Assembly (NCBI GenBank): GCA_016198805.1
Contig: JACQHU010000164.1
Location: 1-7,673 of the forward strand
Direction of reading: 5' to 3'
Length of the DNA: 7,673 nt
Source of the DNA: Armatimonadota bacterium
GTDB lineage: Bacteria; Sysuimicrobiota; Sysuimicrobiia; Sysuimicrobiales; Humicultoraceae
The position numbers and the translations under genes were made by a program. The notes under the pieces were generated by a model. The model searched no databases and had not been told where the DNA came from. It saw nothing but the letters and a program-made list of their open reading frames with translations. Shown piece by piece: positions 1 through 5,602 of this stretch (the stretch's first letter is position 1; each line of letters starts with the position of its first letter).

Positions 1-902
1 GGTAACAGCACCGCCACCGTGCCGGCCTCCGCCATGGCCGCAAGGCCAGCCTCTGAGGCGTGCAGCAGGTGGTCGGCTGAGATCGCACCCACCTCTGCCG
101 CCAGGGAGGCGCCCCCCAGGTCTGAGAACTCGTCCGCGTGGAGCTTGGGGATCATCCCCAACTCGGCTCCGGCCTCCAGCACCCCCCGGCCCTGCGCCAG
201 GGTCAAGGCGCCGACGTCGCAAAACGCGTCGCAGAACTCGGCCAGGTCTTCCTCGGCGACTGCGGGGAGGATCTCGCGGATGACCAGGTCCACGTACCCA
301 TCCGGATCGCCGACGTACTCCGGTGGCACGGCGTGGGCCGCCAGCACCGTCGCGATCAGGTCGACGTGGTGCCGGGACGAGATCCGGTGGATCGCCCGGA
401 GCTGCTTCACCTCATCGGCCACCGCCAGGCCGTACCCGCTCTTCGCCTCGGCCGTGGTCGTCCCGCAGGCGAGCATGCGGTCGAGCCGGGCGAGACCGAG
501 GCGCACCAGCGTCTCTTCGTCGGCGGCGCGGGTGGCGGCGACCGTACTGAGGATGCCGCCGCCGGATGTGGCGATCTCCAGGTACGAGACCCCGCGCAGC
601 CGCATCTCAAACTCACCGGCCCGGGAGCCCGCGAAGACCAGGTGGGTATGGGGATCGACGAATCCCGGAAGCACCACCCGACCGGTGGCGTCGATCACGG
701 TGGCGTGGGGATCGAGCCGCACCGCGTCGCGCACCTGCGCGGCGGGCCCTACCGCAACGATCTGGCCCTCGTCCGCCGCGACGGCGCCGTCACGCACCAG
801 CCCCAGGTCACCCAGCGCCGCCCCGGTCCGGGGACGATCGTTCGGCCCGGCGAGGGTCAGGAGTTCGGCGGCGTGTTCGACCAGGAGGTCGGCGGACAGC
901 AT
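1..902 (-). CDS. hutI: Imidazolonepropionase HutI, C-terminus cut by window edge
   Basis: Cytosolic metal-dependent amidohydrolase of histidine degradation. It hydrolyses 4-imidazolone-5-propanoate to N-formimino-L-glutamate, the substrate of the FtcD encoded just upstream. About 300 residues are visible of a family length near 400-410, so roughly the last quarter, including the expected metal-binding Asp of the TDxNPG region, lies outside. Visible marks are the DPHTH metal motif (His85, His87), AGSR with the substrate-binding Arg94, KSGYG (Tyr157), AAHAVPPEY (His190) and KLHADEF (His255, Glu258). All match the positions known from Bacillus HutI. The ATG at 902-900 gives the N-terminus MLSADLLVEHAAEL and lies 8 bases after the ftcD stop. 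A GGAG at 914-917 sits 11 bases upstream, inside the end of ftcD, so translational coupling with ftcD is likely. The identification is firm; the frame is open to base 1. Confidence 0.95.
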   Translation of the reverse strand, partial: MLSADLLVEHAAELLTLAGPNDRPRTGAALGDLGLVRDGAVAADEGQIVAVGPAAQVRDAVRLDPHATVIDATGRVVLPGFVDPHTHLVFAGSRAGEFEMRLRGVSYLEIATSGGGILSTVAATRAADEETLVRLGLARLDRMLACGTTTAEAKSGYGLAVADEVKQLRAIHRISSRHHVDLIATVLAAHAVPPEYVGDPDGYVDLVIREILPAVAEEDLAEFCDAFCDVGALTLAQGRGVLEAGAELGMIPKLHADEFSDLGGASLAAEVGAISADHLLHASEAGLAAMAEAGTVAVLL

Positions 903-910
903 CCGCCCGG

Positions 911-1807
911 TTACTCCATCAGCCGTGCTTCCAGCACCTGGTCGCGGTCGAACGAGCGCAGCTGCAGGTGGGCGCGTGCCACGTCAAGCACGGCGTCCAG
1001 CGGGACCAGGCCGACGATCTCGCTCTCCACCACGCCCACGCCGTGCCGCCCGGCCTCCTGGCGCACTTGGTCGAAGACGCGGGCGAGGGGCGTGCGCGTC
1101 GCATCCAGCACGTTGACCGACACCTGGGCGAGGCCGGTGGCTGAGGTCACGCCCATCGCCTGCACGGCGGGCAGGCCGCCGCTCGATTCGCGGATGGTCC
1201 GCGCGATGGCCTTCGCGACGGCCACGTCGGTCGTGTCCAGGTTGATGTTGTACGCGATCAGCGGCCGGCGCGCGCCCACCACGACGGCCCCGGCCGTCGG
1301 ATGCGGACGCGGTTCGCCCACATCGGGGGCCCATTCGGGCCGGGCCATCTTCTCCGCCAGCCCTTCGAACTCACCTTTGCGGATATCGGGCAGCCGCACG
1401 CGGTGCGGCGCCGTGGCGGCCTCCGCGTAGTAGTAGACGGGCAGGCGCAGCGTCGCCCATAACTCCTCGCCGACGCGGCGCGCCAGCGCGACACACGCCT
1501 CCATCGTTGTCGCCGCGATGGGCACAAACGGGATGACGTCGACGGCCCCCAGCCGGGGATGCTCTCCCTGGTGGTGGCGCATGTCGATCAACTCGACCGC
1601 GCGCGCCGCCAGCGCCACCGCCGTCCGGCCGGCCGCCTCCGGCGCGCCGGCAAAGGTGATCACGCTGCGGTTGTGGCTGGGGTCGGACTGGACATGCAGC
1701 AGCCGGACACCGTCGGTGGTACGAACCGCGGCTGCCACAGCCTCGATGACGTCTGTCCGCCGTCCCTCACTGATGTTCGGCACGCATTCGACGAGCGGAC
1801 CCGGCAT
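911..1807 (-). CDS. ftcD: Glutamate formimidoyltransferase, monofunctional
   Basis: Transfers the formimino group of N-formimino-L-glutamate to tetrahydrofolate, giving glutamate and 5-formimino-THF. This is the folate-dependent end of histidine degradation. The 298-residue protein covers only the transferase (N- and C-subdomains) and lacks the cyclodeaminase domain found in the roughly 540-residue animal enzyme. The N-terminus LVECVPNISEGRR is the family signature. SDPSHNRSV (41-49) and GEHPRLGAVDV follow, with His83 equivalent to the catalytic His82 of mammalian FTCD. NINLDTTDV (about 184-192) and GLVPLDAVLD near the C-terminus also match the family. The ATG at 1807-1805 is preceded only by weak G-rich sequence and no clear ribosome site. 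The gene is divergent from kptA across 92 bases and is followed by hutI after 8 bases. A separate cyclodeaminase would be needed to release ammonia; none is in the window. Confidence 0.95.
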   Translation of the reverse strand: MPGPLVECVPNISEGRRTDVIEAVAAAVRTTDGVRLLHVQSDPSHNRSVITFAGAPEAAGRTAVALAARAVELIDMRHHQGEHPRLGAVDVIPFVPIAATTMEACVALARRVGEELWATLRLPVYYYAEAATAPHRVRLPDIRKGEFEGLAEKMARPEWAPDVGEPRPHPTAGAVVVGARRPLIAYNINLDTTDVAVAKAIARTIRESSGGLPAVQAMGVTSATGLAQVSVNVLDATRTPLARVFDQVRQEAGRHGVGVVESEIVGLVPLDAVLDVARAHLQLRSFDRDQVLEARLME

Positions 1808-1899
1808 GCCACACCATCCCCACGGCCGTTCTGTGAAAGGGGTTCGTCGCGGCAGCAGGTTCTCCTAGACCGGGCGTCCAACTCCCATAAGACAAGTGC

Positions 1900-2511
1900 A
1901 TGGCTGGTCTTCGCGCCGGTACGAGATCTGACACCGTCCGACGTGCGCGCCTGAGCCGCCTGCTGGCGCTGGTGCTGCGGCACCGTCCCGAGAAGGTCGG
2001 CCTGACCCTCGACGTGGGAGGGTTTGCGCCCCTGGAGGCGGTGACGCAGGGGCTGGCCTCGCAACCCGGGTGGGAGTCGATCACCACCGCGGATCTCATC
2101 GCGGTCGCAGAAGCCGACAGGCGGCGATACGAGGTCCGCGACGGCCGGATCCGCGCGCGCTACGGCCACACCGTCAGCGTCGAGGAACCCGGCGAGCCGG
2201 CCACGCCGCCCGAATGGCTCTACTACGGGACCTCTCGGGCCGCCATCAGCGAACTCCAAACTGCCGGGCTGCGTCCGGGAGCCAGACAGTACGTTCACCT
2301 CTCCACGACCCCAGGAGAGGCGCGAGAGGTCGGACGCCGCCACACCAATGATCCGGTGGTCGTGGTGGTGTTCGCGCGGCGGGCCGCAGAGGCGGGAGTC
2401 ACGTTCCGGCGGGCCGGCCCGGCCCTCTACCTGACGGAGGGTGTGCCCCCAGAGTCTCTGCTGATTCCGGAGGAGACGCCGGCCGCCCAGTCGTCGGAGG
2501 CGACTGCCTAG
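1900..2511 (+). CDS. kptA: RNA 2'-phosphotransferase, Tpt1/KptA family
   Basis: Family members remove an internal 2'-phosphate from RNA using NAD+. They form an ADP-ribosylated RNA intermediate and release ADP-ribose 1'',2''-cyclic phosphate and nicotinamide. The 203-residue protein has the expected layout. LSRLLALVLRHRPEKVGLTLD carries the Arg27-His28 pair, DRRRYEV the next basic site (Arg76), and RYGHT (86-91) follows. The ADP-ribosyltransferase-like half comes next: LYYGTS (107-112), ARQYVHLS (128-135, Arg129, His133), DPVVVVVFA and LYLTEGVPPESLL. The Arg/His/Arg/Arg set known from yeast Tpt1 appears complete. The ATG at 1900 is the furthest upstream start in frame, because a TAA lies at 1888. 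There is no recognisable ribosome site before it, so a leaderless message or a slightly later start is possible. It is the only plus-strand gene and sits inside a minus-strand hut series. The bacterial physiological substrate is unknown. The last dozen residues are a variable tail. Confidence 0.93.
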   Translation: MAGLRAGTRSDTVRRARLSRLLALVLRHRPEKVGLTLDVGGFAPLEAVTQGLASQPGWESITTADLIAVAEADRRRYEVRDGRIRARYGHTVSVEEPGEPATPPEWLYYGTSRAAISELQTAGLRPGARQYVHLSTTPGEAREVGRRHTNDPVVVVVFARRAAEAGVTFRRAGPALYLTEGVPPESLLIPEETPAAQSSEATA

Positions 2512-2882
2512 ACGTCGACCGGCAGGGGGCCCTCACCCTCCTCGATGCGGGAGAAATGGATCACCGAGACCTCGTCGTCCAGCGTGACCTGACGGCCATA
2601 GATTTTTGAGAGAAACTCCGTCAGGTCTTCGTGGCGGCGCAACTGCGGGTTGTCGCGCTCGATCTCTCTGGGCGTGACCTCCGCCAGGCGCTTCACCTCC
2701 ACCCGGTCGATGATAGCGGGGAAGATCTTGCGCCGCGTGCCAAAGCGGCGGCCCACGGTGATCCAGACGACCTGACCGTCCCGATACTTGTCGAGCTTGT
2801 TCCCGAGCCGGATGGTCAGGGTCTTACGCCCCTGCCGCAGCGATTCCGCGAACAGGGACGAATAGAAGTTCAGAGCGTACAT
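2508..2882 (-). CDS. Small ASCH-domain protein, probable RNA- or nucleoside-binding
   Basis: A 124-residue single-domain ASCH (PUA-like) protein. The family binds RNA or nucleosides, and E. coli YqfB in it hydrolyses N4-acetylcytidine. Seen here: the hallmark GRKTLTIR (18-25, Lys20, Thr23, Arg25), the DGQVVWITVG strand (35-44), IIDRVEVKRLAEVT, a helical stretch with SKIYGRQVT, and the closing strand VSVIHF (105-110). Aligned from memory to YqfB, Lys21 and Thr24 are conserved (Lys20, Thr23), while the catalytic Glu74 position appears to be Asp78 in IERDN. The ATG at 2882 follows a good GGAGG at 2888-2892 with 5-base spacing; longer readings of this frame run back into hutH in another frame and are not credible. 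It lies 94 bases after hutH with no clear terminator between, and is convergent with kptA. The substrate is not known, so no symbol is given. Confidence 0.85.
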   Translation of the reverse strand: MYALNFYSSLFAESLRQGRKTLTIRLGNKLDKYRDGQVVWITVGRRFGTRRKIFPAIIDRVEVKRLAEVTPREIERDNPQLRRHEDLTEFLSKIYGRQVTLDDEVSVIHFSRIEEGEGPLPVDV

Positions 2883-2887
2883 CGAAT

Positions 2888-2892
2888 CCTCC
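2888..2892 (-). promoter_or_regulatory. Ribosome binding site of the ASCH gene
   Basis: GGAGG on the minus strand, 5 bases before the ATG at 2882. It fixes the start of the ASCH protein at the domain's natural N-terminus and rules out the much longer reading of the same frame. Confidence 0.7.
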
Positions 2893-2976
2893 ACAGGGGT
2901 CAACGTATCGCAGGCAGATTCCCCGCGTGCCTCGCGACTCCTCCCCCAGGTCCGGGCGCGGGGCCGCCGCCGGGGG

Positions 2977-4494
2977 TCACACAAGCGGCCCGACGGCCTG
3001 CTCGACCGCGCGGACGATGGCGCCGCTGCGTACCAGGGCCGCCGCCGCCTCCAGGTCCGGCGCCAGGACGCGGTCGTCATCCAGCGGCGGCACTCCCTCC
3101 CGCACCGCGGCATAGGCCGCCGCGGTGCCCCGCCCCATCGTCGCGCTGCCGCGGAACTCCAGCGCCTGCGCGGCGCAGAGGAGTTCGATGCCCAGGATCT
3201 GCTCGACGTGGGCCACAATCTGCGCGGCCTTGCGGGCCGCAACGGCCCCCATGCTGACATGATCCTCCTGGTTGGCTGACGTGGGGATGCTGTCCGCGCT
3301 GGCCGGGTGCGCCAGGATCTTGTTTTCCGACGCGAGCGCCGCCGCCGTGTACTGCGCCAGCATGAGGCCCGAATGCAGCCCCCCATGCGGCGAGAGGAAG
3401 GCCGGCAGGCCGGACAACGCCGGGTTGACCAGCCGTTCTATACGGCGCTCGGTCATCGTCCCCAGCCCTGCCAGGGCCGCCGCCAGGAAGTCCAGCGCCA
3501 GCGCCACCGGTTGCCCGTGGAAGTTCCCCCCGGAGAGGACGAGGTCTTCCTCGGGAAACAAGAGGGGGTTGTCGGTGGCCGCGTTGATCTCAACCTCCAC
3601 TACGCGGGCCGCGTAGCCGGCGGCGTCCCGCGTCGCGCCGTGCACCTGCGGCATGCAGCGCAGGCTGTACGCATCCTGGACGCGGGTGGGGTCGCTGTCG
3701 ACGAGCGCGCTGCCGGCGATCATGCGGCGGATGTTCGCGGCGCTCGCCTGCTGTCCGGGGTGGGGTCGCGCCCGGTGCAGCCGGGGATCGAACGCGGCCG
3801 ACCGCCCCCGCAGCGCCTCGAGCGACATGGCTCCAGCCACATCGGCCGTGATGCACAGCCGGCGGGCGCGCGTGCTGGCCAGCGCGCCGTACGCCGTCAT
3901 CAACTGCGTACCGTTGACCAGCGCCACCCCTTCCTTGGCGACCAGGTGGAGCGGTCGCAGGCCGGCGCGCTCCAGGGCGGGGCCGGCGGGCTGGCGCTCG
4001 CCACCGACGACCACTTCGCCCTCGCCGATCACCGCCAGCGCCAGATGGGCCAGCGGCGCCAGGTCACCGCTGGCGCCCACGGACCCCTGCTCAGGGACCA
4101 CCGGATGGATCCCGCGGTTGAGGCACGCCACCAGGAGGTCGATGACCTCCTGCCTGACTCCTGAATGCCCCAGGGCCAGCGCATGCGCCCGCAGCAGCAT
4201 CATGGCCCGCACAACGTCCTGGGCCAGCACCGGCCCCACGCCGGCCGCGTGGCTGCGGACGATGTTCAGTTGAAGGCGGGCGGCATCAGCGGGGGAAATG
4301 CTGACCGACGCGAGTTGCCCGACGCCCGTGGTGATCGCATAGACCGCACGGCCCTCGGCCACCAGGCGATCCACCTGGGCCCGCGCCGCGGCGACCGCCC
4401 GGCGGGCTGAGGCGGCCATGACAACCGACGCGGCCCGGGTCGCGACCGCGTCCACGTCATCGAGCGAGAGCGACGTGCCGATCTCGACGGGCAC
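2977..4494 (-). CDS. hutH: Histidine ammonia-lyase
   Basis: First step of histidine degradation: non-oxidative deamination of L-histidine to urocanate and ammonia in the cytosol, normally as a homotetramer. The 505 residues are full length for bacterial HutH. The MIO prosthetic group forms from Ala141-Ser142-Gly143 in GSVGASGDLAPLAH. Other active-site marks are YAITTGVG (Tyr52), RSHAAGVG (His82), LVNGTQ (Asn194), QDAYSLRCMPQVHGA (Gln273, Tyr276, Arg279), GNFHGQP (Phe325) and DSIPTSANQEDHVSMG with Glu410. Each corresponds to the residue known in the Pseudomonas enzyme, and the Glu favours histidine over phenylalanine or tyrosine as substrate. The start is GTG at 4494-4492. An in-frame TGA lies just upstream and no other start intervenes, so the choice is safe, although no clear ribosome site precedes it. 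Only 13 bases separate it from the stop of the anchored protein upstream, suggesting coupled translation. Confidence 0.97.
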   Translation of the reverse strand: MPVEIGTSLSLDDVDAVATRAASVVMAASARRAVAAARAQVDRLVAEGRAVYAITTGVGQLASVSISPADAARLQLNIVRSHAAGVGPVLAQDVVRAMMLLRAHALALGHSGVRQEVIDLLVACLNRGIHPVVPEQGSVGASGDLAPLAHLALAVIGEGEVVVGGERQPAGPALERAGLRPLHLVAKEGVALVNGTQLMTAYGALASTRARRLCITADVAGAMSLEALRGRSAAFDPRLHRARPHPGQQASAANIRRMIAGSALVDSDPTRVQDAYSLRCMPQVHGATRDAAGYAARVVEVEINAATDNPLLFPEEDLVLSGGNFHGQPVALALDFLAAALAGLGTMTERRIERLVNPALSGLPAFLSPHGGLHSGLMLAQYTAAALASENKILAHPASADSIPTSANQEDHVSMGAVAARKAAQIVAHVEQILGIELLCAAQALEFRGSATMGRGTAAAYAAVREGVPPLDDDRVLAPDLEAAAALVRSGAIVRAVEQAVGPLV

Positions 4495-4507
4495 GTGGGT
4501 CGATCGG

Positions 4508-4996
4508 CTAGTCTTTCAGCCGCTCATCCACAAAGGTCATCGCCACCTTCTCTTTGCCGCGGACGGCTTCCGCGACGGCGAGCGTCTTCCCCTGGTGCAC
4601 CAGGGTGGCGGTGACCTGCTGGTATTCATGCATCTGCGGGAGGCTGAGGACCGCCAGGGTGGCCAGGGTGGCCTCGGCTTCCAGCAGTTCGCGGAGGTCC
4701 TTCTTGGGCCTTTCCGGCTTGAACTGGGTTGACTCGAACGTGACGGCGATGGTCTTCTTGGCGCGGTCCACCTTGACGTCCTTTACGGTCCCCGCGCCCA
4801 CCACGTTTTCGACGAGGTTCCGGGCGATGACCTCAGGGTCCGGCGGTCGGCGTCGGGCTTCTTCCACCTTCCGGTACTGCACGTCCCAGAGGTACATGCC
4901 GACCGTGGCCACCACGACCACCACGGCGAAAATTACGATGGGGCGCGTGTTGATGCCGGTCTTGCGTGCGAGCCCCTTCGGACGTGTCTTGATCAC
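4508..4996 (-). CDS. Single-pass membrane-anchored protein of unknown function
   Basis: A 162-residue protein I do not recognise. Residues 1-18 are strongly basic (RPKGLARK), residues about 19-37 form one hydrophobic segment (IVIFAVVVVVATVGMYLW), and the remaining 125 or so residues should lie outside the membrane by the positive-inside rule. The outer part looks like a small mixed alpha/beta domain: strand-like DVKVD and TIAVTFES (about 73-90), a long helix rich in Leu, Glu and Ala (about 100-127), then strands VTATLVHQGKTLAV and EKVAMTFVD. There is no Cys, no lipobox and no catalytic motif that I can name. It starts with GTG at 4996 behind an excellent GGAGGTGA at 5000-5007. It follows the S-component-like gene by 50 bases and precedes hutH by 13, so it is probably co-transcribed with both. 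It may be an accessory or envelope protein; no function is assigned. Confidence 0.75.
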   Translation of the reverse strand: MIKTRPKGLARKTGINTRPIVIFAVVVVVATVGMYLWDVQYRKVEEARRRPPDPEVIARNLVENVVGAGTVKDVKVDRAKKTIAVTFESTQFKPERPKKDLRELLEAEATLATLAVLSLPQMHEYQQVTATLVHQGKTLAVAEAVRGKEKVAMTFVDERLKD

Positions 4997-4999
4997 CCT

Positions 5000-5007
5000 T
5001 CACCTCC
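5000..5007 (-). promoter_or_regulatory. Strong ribosome binding site for the anchored protein
   Basis: GGAGGTGA on the minus strand, a near-complete match to the 16S rRNA anti-Shine-Dalgarno. The GGAGG core lies 6 bases before the GTG at 4996. It decides in favour of this GTG start. Confidence 0.75.
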
Positions 5008-5046
5008 GTCAAGCCAGACTGCTCTCCCAGCCTTTCATGGCCATGG

Positions 5047-5544
5047 CTACCGTCCGGGCGAGTCGCTGGACACCAACGGCCGCAGCAGGGGAACCGCGAT
5101 CATGATCACGATGATATCGATGACCACCTCGGTCAGCAACCCGACCGAGAAGATCGTCACCGCCACCTGCCTCGCTGGCAGCAAGCCGATGAGGAGGAAG
5201 GCAGCGATGTTCAGCACGTGGCCCACGATGATTGTTAGGGCCCCCAGGACCCGAGAGCTTCGGCCCACGAGACCGGCGACAAACCCCATAATCGTATGGG
5301 GGATGATCGCGGCCCACTCGAAGGGATTACCCGCAGGACTGATCGCATTGACGAAGGTCCCGACCAATCCTACCAGCGCTCCCGCGGCCGGCCCCAACAC
5401 CATCCCGGCGATGACGACGACCACCATGTTGAGGGCGATGATGGCCCCCGGCACCATCGGGTTCGGGATGAAGCGGACCACCTGTCCGAGCACGACGTAC
5501 ATTGTTGCCAGCAGAGCCACGCGAGTGATCAGACGTGTCGGCAT
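5047..5544 (-). CDS. ECF-transporter S-component-like integral membrane protein
   Basis: A very hydrophobic 165-residue protein with about six membrane segments (near 7-25, 33-50, 52-69, 76-93, 97-122 and 126-153). Its size, segment number and the segment GMVLGPAAGALVGLVGTF followed by NAISPAGNPFEW resemble the substrate-binding S components of energy-coupling factor (ECF) vitamin transporters of the ThiW/BioY/FolT type. If so, it captures a small vitamin or precursor at the outer face and works with a shared ATPase/EcfT module encoded elsewhere; no such module is in the window. The substrate cannot be read from the sequence. The ATG at 5544 follows GGGAGGG at 5549-5555 and the stop is TAG at 5047. 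It sits 58 bases after a secreted nucleotidase gene, so a nucleoside- or vitamin-derived ligand is plausible. Another small membrane family is the main alternative. Confidence 0.75.
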   Translation of the reverse strand: MPTRLITRVALLATMYVVLGQVVRFIPNPMVPGAIIALNMVVVVIAGMVLGPAAGALVGLVGTFVNAISPAGNPFEWAAIIPHTIMGFVAGLVGRSSRVLGALTIIVGHVLNIAAFLLIGLLPARQVAVTIFSVGLLTEVVIDIIVIMIAVPLLRPLVSSDSPGR

Positions 5545-5602
5545 GATTCCCTCCCGCGAGCCTCAGTGTGCTGGGCAGCGTCCTCGAGACCCGGGGCCGG
5601 GG

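Noticed and set aside
19..1430. Two long plus-strand open frames (19-1116 and 138-1430)
   Set aside because: Antisense shadows of hutI and ftcD with low-complexity Arg/Ser/Ala or Gly/Asp-rich translations and no recognisable domain.
1660..2343. 227-codon minus-strand frame spanning the ftcD-kptA gap
   Set aside because: It overlaps both ftcD (another frame) and kptA (opposite strand), which have firm family matches; its own translation shows nothing.
2883..2976. 94-base GC-rich gap between hutH and the ASCH gene as terminator or promoter
   Set aside because: No stable hairpin with a U-run and no convincing -35/-10 pair. The TTGACC near 2900 is too close to the ATG to serve as a -35 box with normal spacing.
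2883..3386. N-terminal extension of the ASCH frame into hutH
   Set aside because: The extension is Arg-rich out-of-frame hutH sequence. The ATG at 2882 has its own GGAGG and matches the domain start.
3307..4164. 285-codon plus-strand open frame
   Set aside because: Antisense to hutH, compositionally biased to Arg/Gln/Gly/His, no family signature; hutH is certain.
5009..5044. 11-codon minus-strand mini-ORF (MAMKGWESSLA) between the S component and anchored protein
   Set aside because: Too short to judge, with only a poor ribosome site; probably chance in a 50-base gap. Could be revisited with ribosome profiling.
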